A stretch of 64,000 nucleotides of DNA from Elusimicrobia bacterium HGW-Elusimicrobia-3 (lineage in GTDB: Bacteria > Elusimicrobiota > Elusimicrobia > Elusimicrobiales > UBA9959). The stretch is taken from contig PHAL01000009.1 in assembly GCA_002840355.1 (NCBI GenBank), positions 1 through 64,000 on the forward strand. Direction: 5' to 3'. Each line of letters opens with the position of its first letter. Positions within the stretch are counted from its first letter, which is position 1. Below, one piece after another: positions 9,817 to 21,500 of the stretch. Both the position numbers and the translations under genes were made by a program. The notes beneath the pieces were generated by a model, which worked only from the letters and a program-made list of their open reading frames with translations, did no database searches and was not told the origin of the DNA.

Positions 9817-10470
9817 ATGATAAAAGTTCTCGCTCTGCTGCTCGCGGTTACCGCTGTTTGCCCGGCTTACTCCCTGGATTTCTCCCTCGACAAGATCAAG
9901 GCCGCCGACCTCGACGTAAAAGCCGAGGGCGTGCCCGCGCCGTCAGCGCCCGCCAAAATAGAGGCGCAGGTGCCGCAGGACCTGGTCTACAAGTTCAACC
10001 AGGCCCGCAACGAAGTGCGCCGCCTGGAGACCGATACCACCTGGCTGCGCAACGATATCAACAGGCTGGAGTCCGACGCCCGCCGCATAGAGCAGGGGGT
10101 CTCCAACCCCTTCTTCGCCAGCGACCTGCGCAGGATGTCCATGGACATGTCCCGCCGCCTCGGCGACCTGCAGCGCCTGGCCGCCGACGTGAAGAACCTG
10201 CTCTCCCTCGCCGTGAAGGACGCGGAGCTCAACCGGGTCGCCCGCGACATAGAGTGGGACGCCCGCGACCTGGAGAACCGCTTCCAGTTCGACATCGTCA
10301 ACGCCGCGCAGAGCCTGGAGTGGACGGTGCGCCGCCTGGACCCCAAGCTGGTCGGCTACGACGCGCAGTGGACCGCCTCCGACCTCTCCCGCGTCTGCCG
10401 CGACCTGCAGTGGAAGACCCGCGACCTCAGCTGGGACGCGAGGGACCTGGCCGCCAAGACGCAGCCCTAA
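9817..10470 (+). CDS. Secreted alpha-helical protein with repeated W-x-x-R-D-L-like motifs, unknown function
   Basis: Ribosome-binding-like ggagg before ATG; signal peptide; DIEWDARDL / SLEWTVRRL / DAQWTASDL / DLQWKTRDLSWDARDL repeats. Confidence 0.7.
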   Translation: MIKVLALLLAVTAVCPAYSLDFSLDKIKAADLDVKAEGVPAPSAPAKIEAQVPQDLVYKFNQARNEVRRLETDTTWLRNDINRLESDARRIEQGVSNPFFASDLRRMSMDMSRRLGDLQRLAADVKNLLSLAVKDAELNRVARDIEWDARDLENRFQFDIVNAAQSLEWTVRRLDPKLVGYDAQWTASDLSRVCRDLQWKTRDLSWDARDLAAKTQP

Positions 10471-10483
10471 GCCGCAAGCCGCG

Positions 10484-10515
10484 AAAAAAAGCGGGGCGCG
10501 CGCCCCGCTTTTTTC
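10484..10515. terminator. Rho-independent terminator
   Basis: aaaaaaagcggggcgcgcgccccgcttttttc. Confidence 0.85.
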
Positions 10516-10532
10516 TTTGCTAAAATCCGACT

Positions 10533-11171
10533 ATGGAACAACATCTGCGCACCGCGAACCTGAAGAGACTGCAGAACGCCGCCGAGGCGCTGCGCGCCAA
10601 CCGCTTCTCCGCCGAGGTTTACGAGGACGGGCCCGCCGCCGCGGCCGCCCTGCTGGCCCTGGCCGGCAGCGGCCGGAAGATAGGCCTGGGCGGTTCCATG
10701 ACCGTGGCCGCGCTCGGCCTGCCGGAAGCCCTGGCCTCGGCCGGCAATACCATAGTGACGCATAAGCCGGGCATGACGGCCGAAGAGAAGCGCGCCGTGT
10801 GGCTGGAGGCGCAGGCCAGCGATTTCTACCTGGCCTCGCCGCAGGCGGTGACTATGGACGGCAAACTGATCTTCCTCGACGCCAACGGCAACAGGGGGGC
10901 GGCCGTGATCTACGGGCCGCGCCGCATAGTGCTGCTGGCCGGGGTCAACAAGCTCGCCCGCGACCAGGAGGAGGGTCTCTGGCGCGCCCGCAATGTGGCC
11001 GCCATAGCCAACAATATACGCCTGGGCAAGGACAATCCCTGCGTAAAAGCCGGCCGCTGCCTGGACTGCGCCGCCCCCGGCCGCATCTGCAACCAGGTCA
11101 CCCTGCTCTGGAAGAGGCCTTCAGCCAGCGATATACTGGTAATGCTGGTCAATGAGGATCTGGGTTATTGA
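10533..11171 (+). CDS. LUD-domain protein (LutC/YkgG-like) with C-terminal Cys motif
   Basis: IGLGGSMTVAALGLPEAL, LDANGNRGAAVIYGPRRIVLLAGVNKL; C-terminal CVKAGRCLDCAAPGRICNQ. Confidence 0.8.
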   Translation: MEQHLRTANLKRLQNAAEALRANRFSAEVYEDGPAAAAALLALAGSGRKIGLGGSMTVAALGLPEALASAGNTIVTHKPGMTAEEKRAVWLEAQASDFYLASPQAVTMDGKLIFLDANGNRGAAVIYGPRRIVLLAGVNKLARDQEEGLWRARNVAAIANNIRLGKDNPCVKAGRCLDCAAPGRICNQVTLLWKRPSASDILVMLVNEDLGY

Positions 11172-11277
11172 ACGGCTATATCTTTGCGGGCAGGTTAGCG
11201 TTTATCTGTAACTAACAGTACAAGTATCCGGAATCACCTTACCCCGGCCGCCCTTATTAACTATAATATAGGCTGGG

Positions 11278-14200
11278 ATGAAGAAACTCGCGGTATTCCT
11301 GGCATTTTTTGCATTCTTCAATGGGGGGGCCTTGGCCTTGGTCCCCTCTAATCCCCATTTCGACTATAATACCTCCGATTCGGCCAGCGTTTCCTGGGAC
11401 GCTTACGTAGGACCCGGCTACTGGGCCGTCCTGGCCGATGAGGGAACCTTCACCACCTGGATCTCCAGCGAGCCGCTGGATACCGCGGACACGACACGCG
11501 TATACACCGGCCTAAAGGCCAATACCACCTACCATTTCAAGATAAAATTCGCCGACGAGGACGACAGCCAGTATTCCACCCCTATTTCTTCGGCCATCCC
11601 CGCCGTGCCGCCAGCCCAGGTCTCTTTCCCGGAAGTCTATTATTCCAGCGCCAGCGCCCAATGGAGCACCGTCGAGAATTCGCCGGCCTCCGAGTACCAG
11701 GCCGAAGCCGCCATGGACCCCGCCTTTACGCTGAACGTGTCTTTCTCCAGCGGCGCCGTCTCTCAGGCCGTGTTCGGCGGCTTTACTCCCGACACTACGG
11801 TATACCTGCATGTCCGGACTTTCGGCCTGGCAGGCGCCGACAGCCCTTTCTCCGCTGCGCCGTCCACCGTGACGCTGGCCTACCCGCCCGGCAGCGAGGC
11901 CTATGGGCTGGTCTCCTCCACCGGCCTCTCCGTTTTCTGGGACGGCAACGGCAACCCCGGCTGGACTAAATACGAGCTTACCGTTTCCACCGAAGAGGGC
12001 TTCGCCACGGTCAACTATTCCACCGCCCTGCCGGCCAATTATTACGAGGCCGCCGGCCTGCTGCCCAATACCACCTACTATTTCAAGGCGCTGGCCGTGA
12101 ACGGCTCCGGCATCCGCACCGCCAGTACCGGGTTCGCGCCCGCGCTGACCTACGCTGCCGCCCCGGCGGCCGCCTCGCCGGCCCTGGACGGGATCACGCC
12201 CACCTCGGTGGAAACGCATTGGCTGGCCAACGACAACCCGGGTTCGACCGAGTACTATGTGCAAGCCAGCACGGCCGCTGATTTCACCGGGCTGGACTAC
12301 GGCCCCGGCACCTGGGCCGCGGGGCCGGCGCGCGGCGTGGGCGACCTGGAATCCGGCCTACTGTACTATTTCCGCGTCAGGGCCCGCGACGCGCTGGCCA
12401 GGCCCAGCCCCTGGCTGGAACTGGGCTCCGCCGCCACGCCGGCGGGCGCCGACACCACGCCCCCGTCGGTTACCGACCTGCAGGGCGGCGACGACGCCTG
12501 GCGGGGGGCGGCCAGCGGCGCCTACCGGGTGCATTTCTCCGACCTGGGCTCGGGGCTGGATAAGTTCCAGGTGAAGGTTACCACGGGGCCCGCGTTCAGC
12601 GGCGCGGTGGTTTCCGACTGGACCGACGCGGTTACGGGCATCAATTCCGACAGCTATGTTTCGGACTGGACGCTGCCGGCGGCCGTGTTCGAGGCGATAG
12701 AAGAGAACGTTACCAGCTATGTGTCGGTAAGAGTGTACGACCTGGCCTCTTCGCCCAACTTCACAGTGAAGGAAGACGCTTTCTACGTGCTGCGCGACAC
12801 TACTCCGCCGACCATAACCAATAACGCCGTTTCCCCGGCGGGCTGGTTGGCGGCCGACCCCGGCGCTGTTTTCGACGTGGATTTCGCCGACGCGCTGGCG
12901 GGCCTGGCCTCGGCCAGCTACAGCGCGGGCTCAGTGCCCGGCCTGGCCGGCGGGGACATACTGGGCTGGACCGCCGTGCCCGGCTTCGCGGCCGGCCCGG
13001 AGTATGCCGCGCTCTGGGGCGTGGACTTCGCCGCGCTGCGCGACGGCGGCACCAACTATATCAGCGTGCGGGCCGTGGACGGAGCGGGCAACGCGCGCAT
13101 CCTGGCCGACGTGTTCAGGATACTCAAGAATACGGTCCTACGTCTCCACGGTGACGCTGGTAACCGGCGCGGCCGCCCCGATGACGGAGACCGACCCGGT
13201 GGCCGGAGTGGAGGTGTCGCTGCAGGAACTCTCCAGCCCCAACTCCTATTACTTCGACGGAGCGGCCTTCGCCTCGGCCTCCGCCGTCTGGCTGGCCGCC
13301 GGCGGCACGCTCTCCTGGTCCTACGACGCCTCCACCGCGCCCTTCGCCGCCGGCGTGCAGTACAGGGCCGCGGCCCGCGCCCGCGACACCGACGGCCTGC
13401 TCACGGCGCCGCCCTACCCTAACGCCTCTTTCCGCCTCGACCAGGTCAGCCCGACCGTACACGTTTCCACACCGCTGGCCGATTCCTTCGTCTACGATTT
13501 CGACGCCGTGGAGGGCACCGCGGTCGACACCGGCGGCGCCGGCCTGGCCGCCGTGGAGATCTATGTCAGACGCGCGCTGGACGGGAAATGGTGGAACTTC
13601 GTCTCCGGCGCCTGGGGCGACGTGGCGGTGGCCAGCGCCACGCCGGCGGCCGCCTCCTGGACCTACACCCCGGCGGCCGGCCTGCGCGGCGCGCTGGCCC
13701 ACGACCAGCAGTATTTCATAGCGGCGGTGGCCAGGGACGCCGCCGCGCCGGCAAATAATTCAGGCCTTGGCCTGACCGGGTCCACGATAACCTGGAAAGA
13801 CACGCTGCCCCCCGAGGCCGTGACGGCCTTCGCGCCGTCCACGGGCTCGGCGCCGGGCAGGGTGGACGTGGTCTGGACCTTTCCCGGCGACGACGGCGGC
13901 GCGCTGGCGCTGACCTACGGGCGCTTCGCCGTGCAGTATTCCACTTTTGCCGGCGCCGTGTTCAGCACTCAGACGGCGCAGGTGATGATCTCCACCGCCA
14001 TGGTCCCCGCCGGGGCGCAGCTGTCCTACACGGTGGCCGGCCTGGCCCCCGAGACCACCTATTACCTGCGCCTGTGGGTGCAGGACGACGCCGAGTTCTG
14101 GTCGGCGCCGTCGCCGTTGGCCTCCACGCTGTCGGGCGACCGGCTCAACGACACCATCTCGGGCTCCGTGCGCACGCCAGCGGGCGCCGGCGTCACCGGG

Positions 14201-14989
14201 GTGATGGTGGACGCCATCACCAACCTGGGCGCCGTGGCGGCCTCGGCCTATACCCTCGACGACGGGCTGGGCTCCTTCTCGCTGACCCCGCTGCCCGACG
14301 GCATTTACCGCGTGCGCGCCACCTGGCTGCAGGACGGCTTCTCCAACTCTATCGCCAAGGACCAGATACCGATGGGGTACGCGGACACCAATTTCGTCCT
14401 GACGCTGAACTACGAATTGGCCAGCGTCTCGGGTTCGCTGCCGGCCTCGTCGCCGTCCGCCCTGCGCCCGTCCGCCGTGGGGGGGCAGGCGCAGCTGTGG
14501 CGCGGCGCCAGCCTGCTGGCCACCGCGGCCGCCGACTCCTCCGGGCGTTTCGTCATCGGCAACCTTATCCCCGGCCCGTACACGCTGCGCGTCAGCGCCG
14601 ACGGCGCCGTCTGGAAAACCCTGCAGATCTCCCTGGCGCCGGGCCAGGAGCTGCGGCTGCAGCCGCTGGGCGCCCTGGCGGACAAGGCCGGCACCTACGT
14701 CTATCCCAACCCCGCGTCCAACCACGCTCGGTTCCGCATCGGCACGGCCATCTACCCGGTAAAAATAAAGCTTTCCGTTTTCTCTCTCGACGGCACGCTG
14801 GTGAAAACCTCCGAGTACGGCGAGGCCGGCTGGAGCTATACCGACGCCGCCACCGATGTTTATGAATACCGCTGGGATTTCTCCGGCAGCCGGCCGGCCA
14901 GCGGCGTCTATTTCTGCGTGGTGAAACTTAAGGACGAGCTCGGCGGCGGCGCCGAGACCCTGACGAGGAAATTCGCGGTCATAAGGTGA
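11278..14989 (+). CDS. FN3/Ig-repeat surface protein with T9SS-A/FlgD-like C-terminus, split by an apparent frameshift near 13.13 kb (ORF track 11278..13422 and 13004..14989)
   Basis: Frame 1 reads DVFRILKNT then becomes low-quality Arg-rich; frame 2 continues with YVSTVTLVTG...; C-terminal YPNPASNHARFRI...GVYFCVVKL...KFAVIR; paralogous to the 28067 gene. Confidence 0.75.
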
Positions 14990-14996
14990 GAACGCT

Positions 14997-16739
14997 ATGA
15001 AGACAAGACTGGCTTTGATCTGCTGCCTGCTGCTGCCCGCGGCCGCCCGCGCGGCCAACCTGACCGGCACCGGCGCCTCCGTGCACGACTCCGCCGGTAC
15101 GGCGCGCACCACCTTCTCCAACGCCGAGACGATCACGCTGCGCCAGAGCGTGAACATCGCCGAGAACAGCCCCACGAGCGACAGCGTGGATTTTACCTTC
15201 GAGATCCTCAACGCCGCCGGGGCCGCCGTCTTCACCCACGCCGGCAACTCCGCGCCCGGCACCCAGGGCGGGGCGCAGACGCAGCTGGCCGGCATCTCCA
15301 TCAACTCCTTCTACACCTCGCCGGGCAACTACACCTTCAGGGCCAAGGCCACGCTGGACGCCGAGACCGTCACCCAGACGGCCGCCTTCCTGATCTCCAG
15401 CCCCAACATCACGCTGATCTATCCGCCCAACGGCGCTCGCGGCCTGTCCGACAACCCGCTGACCTTCCGCTGGACCGCCAGCGGGGCCAGCCGCTACCGC
15501 GTTACCGTGGCCGACAACGCCAGCCTCTACAACGAGCTGCACGCGGCGGTGAACGCCGGCGAGAGCTACTATTCTTACCCCGCGGACCCCTCCGAACCCC
15601 GGGAACGGCTGGTGCCCGAGCAGGTCTACTACTGGAAGGTGGAGGGCCTGGACGCCAGCAACAACAAGATCTCGGAGAGCAACGTCTACACCTTCTCGCT
15701 CAAGGGGCAGGCCTCCTCCACCACCCGCAACGTGGCCGTCACCCTGCTGGAGGTGACCACCCCGGTGCTGGATTTCGAGAAGCCGATCAGCTTCAAAGCG
15801 GTACTCTACAACAGCGGCTCGGCCACCGAGTCAAATATCTCGATGAAGCTTTCGCTGGGCGGCCTGTCGGCCCAGGATTCGCCCAAGCAGGTGCTGACCA
15901 TAGGCCCCGGCGAGCAGGTGCCGCTGACTTTCACCGCCTTCATGCCGCCCGGCCAGGAGCAGGGCCTGGCCGCGGCCTGCGCGGACCTGTTCGACGATAA
16001 CATGGCCGACAATTGCAAGACCAAATTGATAGCCAAGGACGCCGGGACCACTACGGCCACCGGCGCCGGCCGCAAGCTGACCTACGACGAGATGTTCCAG
16101 GCCATATTGGCCCGGCTGGGGCCCGAGGCGGCCAAGGCGCTTGAGGGCTACACTTTCGAGAGCCTCTCGTGCGCCAACTGCTCGCAGGACGAGCTGGCGC
16201 TCATTATCGCCGCGCTCATCAGCGGCGAAGCGCAGCTGATAGGCGCCTCCGTCACCGAAACGGGCGGCGCCGAAACCGCCCTGAGCGCCAACGCCGCCGC
16301 CGCCGCGGCGGACGCGGGCTCGGACTCGGGAGGCGAGGAGGCCGTGCCCGAGGAGACGTCGCTGGACCTGTCCCCGCTCAAGGACGACATCCCCGGCGAA
16401 TGGAGCGGCTATACCGAGGCGCGGGGCAAAGAGGCCGCTACTTTCGTGATACGGAGCAAGAAGGAGTGGCGCAAGCTGTGGAAGACGCTTTCCAGCGAGG
16501 AAGATCCCGACGTGGACTTCGGGGATTCGATGGTGATAGGCATCATCTCCGGTTCCAATGACCGGGCGGCCGCCGTGCGCCTGCTGGGCAGCCGCAAGAC
16601 CGACGAGGGGATGGCCTTCGACTACTACCAGATAGAGACCCCGCGGGGCGCGGCGTCGCCCAAAGCGGCCTATATATTCCGCCTCTATCCGCGCTCGAGC
16701 GACAAGGTCTCGTTCACCCGGGTGGACGTCCGGAAGTGA
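14997..16739 (+). CDS. Secreted protein with CARDB-like middle region and C-terminal PrcB_C-like domain
   Basis: Signal peptide; LTFRWTASGASRYRVTV; C-terminal TFVIRSKKEWRKLWKTL...VDFGDSMVIGIISG. Confidence 0.65.
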   Translation: MKTRLALICCLLLPAAARAANLTGTGASVHDSAGTARTTFSNAETITLRQSVNIAENSPTSDSVDFTFEILNAAGAAVFTHAGNSAPGTQGGAQTQLAGISINSFYTSPGNYTFRAKATLDAETVTQTAAFLISSPNITLIYPPNGARGLSDNPLTFRWTASGASRYRVTVADNASLYNELHAAVNAGESYYSYPADPSEPRERLVPEQVYYWKVEGLDASNNKISESNVYTFSLKGQASSTTRNVAVTLLEVTTPVLDFEKPISFKAVLYNSGSATESNISMKLSLGGLSAQDSPKQVLTIGPGEQVPLTFTAFMPPGQEQGLAAACADLFDDNMADNCKTKLIAKDAGTTTATGAGRKLTYDEMFQAILARLGPEAAKALEGYTFESLSCANCSQDELALIIAALISGEAQLIGASVTETGGAETALSANAAAAAADAGSDSGGEEAVPEETSLDLSPLKDDIPGEWSGYTEARGKEAATFVIRSKKEWRKLWKTLSSEEDPDVDFGDSMVIGIISGSNDRAAAVRLLGSRKTDEGMAFDYYQIETPRGAASPKAAYIFRLYPRSSDKVSFTRVDVRK

Positions 16740-16780
16740 CAGGGACACGAACGATCTTAAGCTAACTAAACGGAGGAGTC

Positions 16781-17509
16781 ATGACGAAAACAATGAAGAT
16801 GGCAGCGGCCTTCGCCGCGGCGGGGGCCCTGGCGGCTTTCGCGCAGCCCGCCTGCAGCGCGCCCCGCGTGGCCGCGGTGGCGGTATTCATAACGGGCGAC
16901 GTGCAGGTGAAGCGCACCGGCGGGTCGGCCTTCGCCGAACTGAAGGTCAACGACATGCTGTACGCGGGCGACAACATCAAGACCGCGGCCTCCAGCCGCG
17001 CCGGGCTGGTAACCAAGGCCGGCGCCGAGGTGCGCCTTAACGAGAACTCCAGTTTCGAGATCTCGTCCCAGGGCAAGCTGCGCGACATGCTGCACCTGTC
17101 CGTGGGCCAGCTCTGGACCCGGATGCTGCACAAGATGGCCAAGATCAACGTGCGCACCCCGTCGGCCGTCTGCGCCGTGCGCGGCACCGAGGCCGACATC
17201 GAGCAGCGCAGCCTGCTGACCGTGAAGGTTTACGAGGGCCACGTGGACGTGCAGAACTCGCTGGGCAAGCAGTCCCTGCGGGCCGGCCAGATGACCACCG
17301 TGACCGGCGCCAACGCCGCGCCCGAAGCCGCCAAGAAGATGTCCGGCAAGGACGCCGGCAAGTGGCAGGAAGAGATCAAGGTGAGCGACTACAAGAAATT
17401 CATCAGCCTGCTCGAGGAGAGCGCGGCCGGCGGCAAGGACCTCAAGACGTCCGTCAAGATGCCCGACGGCTCGGTGAAGCAGATAGAAGGTTCGCTGAAG
17501 AAGAAGTAA
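16781..17509 (+). CDS. FecR-domain periplasmic protein
   Basis: ITGDVQVKRTGG...AGDNIKTAASSRAGLVTKAGAEVRLNENSSFEI...INVRTPSAVCAVRGTEA. Confidence 0.85.
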   Translation: MTKTMKMAAAFAAAGALAAFAQPACSAPRVAAVAVFITGDVQVKRTGGSAFAELKVNDMLYAGDNIKTAASSRAGLVTKAGAEVRLNENSSFEISSQGKLRDMLHLSVGQLWTRMLHKMAKINVRTPSAVCAVRGTEADIEQRSLLTVKVYEGHVDVQNSLGKQSLRAGQMTTVTGANAAPEAAKKMSGKDAGKWQEEIKVSDYKKFISLLEESAAGGKDLKTSVKMPDGSVKQIEGSLKKK

Positions 17510-17538
17510 GCCGGCCAACCCCGGCGGAGGAACTGTTT

Positions 17539-18465
17539 ATGAGACCTGGAATCATCCTGGGAGTACTGCTGCTGGCGCAGGCGGCGCCGCTGCGCGCCGC
17601 CGGCAGCTCCGCGGCGCAGTTCCTCAGCCTGGGCTTCGGCGCCCGGGCGCTCGGCATGGGCGAGGCGTACACGGCGGTGTCAGACGACATCTCGGCAGTG
17701 TATTACAACCCGGCCGGGCTGGCCTCCGGGGGGGAGGGACGGGAACTCGCGTTCTCGCACGCCTTCCACCTGGAGGATACCTCGGTCTCGCAGGCCGCCT
17801 ACCTGCGGCGGCCTTTCGCCGCGGCGGTCACTTATTTCTCGGCCGGGGAGCTGGAGGGGCGCGACGCCACCGGCGGCCTGACCGGTGACTTCAGCGCCCG
17901 GGACGTGGCGGCGCAGCTGTCGCGCGGTTTCAAGCTCGGGCCGCTCGACGCCGGCCTCACGGGCCGGGTGATCAGCCAGCGCATCCGCTCGAGCGGGGCC
18001 ACCTCTTTCGCGGCCGACGCCGGGCTGCTGTACCGCTTTGCCGGCACGCCCTGGTCCCTCGGCGCGGCGGTTACCAATCTGGGCACCAAGGTGAAGTTCG
18101 AGGAGGAGAGTTTTCCGCTGCCGCTCAAGTTCAAGGCCGGCGCGGCGGCCGCTTTCTCCGGCGCTCGCCTGCTGCTGGCGGTCGACGCCGAATTGCCGGC
18201 TGAAGGCCCGGCGCTGGCGCGGCTGGGGGCGGAATACACCGGCCTGGAAGGCATAGCGCTGCGCCTGGGCTGGCGCACCGCGGCCTCGGGGCAGCGGGAC
18301 GCCATACTGGGCAGGGGCTTCGACGAGGCATCGGGCACGGCCGGCCTGTACGGCTTTTTCGCCGGGGCGGGTTTCGCTTACGCCGGCTTCAGCCTGGACT
18401 ACGCCCTGCTGCCTTACGGCGACCTGGGCACGGCGCACCGGTTCGCGGTAGGCCTGAAGTTCTAG
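17539..18465 (+). CDS. PorV/PorQ (UPF0164)-like outer-membrane protein
   Basis: LSLGFGARALGMGEAYTAVSDDISAVYYNPAGLA signature; start moved to 17539 with signal peptide MRPGIILGVLLLAQAAPLRAAG. Confidence 0.8.
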   Translation: MRPGIILGVLLLAQAAPLRAAGSSAAQFLSLGFGARALGMGEAYTAVSDDISAVYYNPAGLASGGEGRELAFSHAFHLEDTSVSQAAYLRRPFAAAVTYFSAGELEGRDATGGLTGDFSARDVAAQLSRGFKLGPLDAGLTGRVISQRIRSSGATSFAADAGLLYRFAGTPWSLGAAVTNLGTKVKFEEESFPLPLKFKAGAAAAFSGARLLLAVDAELPAEGPALARLGAEYTGLEGIALRLGWRTAASGQRDAILGRGFDEASGTAGLYGFFAGAGFAYAGFSLDYALLPYGDLGTAHRFAVGLKF

Positions 18466-18559
18466 CGGTACGCCAGGGTTGAAATAAGCGCGGAACCCCT
18501 CGACGGGCGCCGCGGATATTTGAACCTTTGCATTGCGTGATATTCACGGAGGCAGTCTT

Positions 18560-21500
18560 ATGAAGAAACTTATACTCGCCATCGCCATTTTCCTCGGGGC
18601 CTCGCCCCTCTGGGCCGAGCTCATGACCTACCAGGGCCGGCTCAAGGAATCCGATATCCCGGTGAGCGCCAACCGCGTCCTGCTCTTCGAATTCTGCGAC
18701 GCGGAAACCGCCGGTACATGTTATACCACGCCTTCCGGCTACCAGTCTTTCGCCGTGCAGAACGGCTTGTTCAAGTCCACCTTCGCCGTGCCCACTTCCG
18801 ACCTCTCCCAGGGCCAGTGGTTCCTGCAGGTATCGGTGGGCCCCGACATACCCGGCGTGCAGATCCTGACGCCCCGCGAGCGCCTGACCGCCGTGCCGTA
18901 CTCCGTCTTCGCGTCCTCGGCCGCTTACGCTGCCGGGGCGCTGCTGAAGGCCGGCGATACCATGACCGGCCAGCTCACCGTCTCCGGTTCCACTTTCACC
19001 GTGATAGGTCCCGACGGGGACGCCAACGGCGGCCTGATGTGGGTGTCCACCAGCGTGGTCACGCCCGCGCTGTTCGTCTCCACCACGGGGCGCGTGGGTT
19101 TGGGCACCTCCGCCCCCGGTCGCTCGTTGCACATCGTAAATAACTCCGGGCAGGTAGCCCTTCTCGTGGAGGGCAGGGACGCGACCGCTACCAGTATTTA
19201 TGTGGAGTCCAAGAGCGGCGGCAAGCCCGCGCACGGTTATGTCAGGGGCGGAACGCTTAAGGCGATGACCTCCGTTGACTCCTCTAACAGGTTCCAGATC
19301 GAAGTCCCCACCGAACCGAGGCTGACCATCACGCCCGCGGGTCTTACCGGCATCGGCACCGAAACGCCGGATTATCAGTTGCATGTTTCCAGCGCGGCGG
19401 GAGAGGCCGGGACCATCATGGCCGTGTCCACCGGCACCAGCAACCTGTTCTGGGTGGCCGGCGACGGCGCGCACGCCACCAGGTTCTACGGCGACGGCTC
19501 GGGCTTGAGCGGCGTCACCGGCGCCACCGACGGCACCAAGGTGCTGAAGGCCGGAGATACCATGACCGGCCCGCTGCAGATACTTTCGGACGACCTTCTT
19601 AACGACACCTCTGATTTCATCACTACCGGTATCGTGATCTCCACCGGCGGCGCGATAAGGACTACGGGCGTGGGGCATGGCATGGTCGCCGGCAACGCCC
19701 GCGGCCTGGGTGCCGTGGACCTGCAGACGGTCAGGACGACCAGCGACCAGGTCGCGGTCGGGGATTATTCCACCGTTTCCGGCGGTATTTACAACAAGGC
19801 TAACGAGTACGGGACTTCAGTGGGCGGAGGCTACCAGAACCTCGCCAACACCTATTACGCAACCGTCGGCGGCGGGTTCGCTAATACGGCCCAGGGACAT
19901 ACATCGGTGGTTTCCGGCGGCGGCAATAATGCCGCCAACGGACAAATGTCCTCGGTCTCGGGCGGATCGAATAATACGGCCTCTGGGGATTATTCCCTGG
20001 TGGCGGGCGGCGAGAGCAACCTGGCTTTTGGTACCCATGCGGCGGCGGGAGGCGGCAAGCTGAACCGTGCCAACGGCCTGTATTCTACCGTCCCGGGCGG
20101 CTATAACAATACGGCAGAAGGCAACTATTCTTTCGCCGCCGGCGCCATGTCCAGTTCGACCGCGCAGGGAGCGTTCACCTGGCAGGATAGCGGCGGTAGT
20201 ACCATTAACCTGATAAACGGCGTGACCGACCGCACGGTGTTCAAGAGCCGCGGCGGTTTCCTCGTGACCGGCTCTACCAATACCTCCATGAGCGGCACGC
20301 TGGACCGTGGCGTCATAATGACCGGCAACGGCCTGCTGGGCGTGGCCATCAACGCGCCCCAGGCCGCGCTGGACGTGGTGTCCACCGGCACGGCTTCCAC
20401 GGTTTATTCCCAGATCTGGCGGGATGGCGACGGGGTGGTCCGCGCCAGCGTCACGGCCACCGGCGTCTTTTACGGCGACGGTTCGGGCCTGACGGGCGTT
20501 ACCGGCGCCACCGGCACCGACCCTAACGCGCTTCCCCTGGCCGGCGGCATCATGCAGGGCGCCATCGATATGGACGGCAATTACCTTGCCGGCGTCTCCA
20601 CCATCACCATGCTCAACGGCAGCATCGCCATAGTGCCGGCCGGCACGGGGGGGACAAATGTTGGATATGGAATATCCATCGGCTCCAACGCTTATAGCAA
20701 CTCTGATTCCGGAATCGGCATTGGCTATGGCGCCTACCTGAATTCTTACTACAGCGTCGGATTGGGGGCGTTTGCCAGTGAAAACGGCAGTAATGCCGTC
20801 GGTATCGGAGCCTTTGCTTCCAGGAATTACAACAACGGCGTAGGCGTAGGCGGCAGCGCCGCGGAAAACTTTCAATACGGGACTGGCCTTGGTTTCAATG
20901 CGGCCAATAACGATAATTACGGCTTAGGCGTGGGCGCTTACGCGCAGAACAACGACAATTACGCGGTTGGTGTGGGCGCCTATTCGCAGTATAACGCCGG
21001 CTACGGCGCGGCTCTGGGCGCGTATTCTTACGCGTCGTCCTCGGCCACGGCGCTGGGCGCGCAGGCCAAGGCCAACGCCGAGCTCAGCATGGCGCTGGGC
21101 TACGGCACGGTCAACGATTCCACCGGCACCGCCAGCTTCGGTTCTTACGGCGTCAGCGCCCCTTATTACCAGGTGACTGGCAGTACCGTGCTGGCCCTGG
21201 GCGGCGGGCTGGCCTCCAATACGCTTAAGGTCGGGCCTATGGCCGGCGCGGTAAGCGAAGGCCAGTTCAACGTATTTGTGGGCTCGGCTGCCGGTAAGGC
21301 GAACAGTTCCGGGATCCATAACGTTCTGGTAGGCCACGGGGCCGGTTCCGCTAATATCACCGGCACAGGAAACACGTTTATCGGCTCCGCCGCTGGGAGC
21401 GCCAATGTCACCGGCCTTCAGAACATCGTCATCGGCTACAATCAGCAGACCTCGGCTTCCAACTCCGCGAGCGAGTTGAACATCGGCGGCCTGCTCTTCG

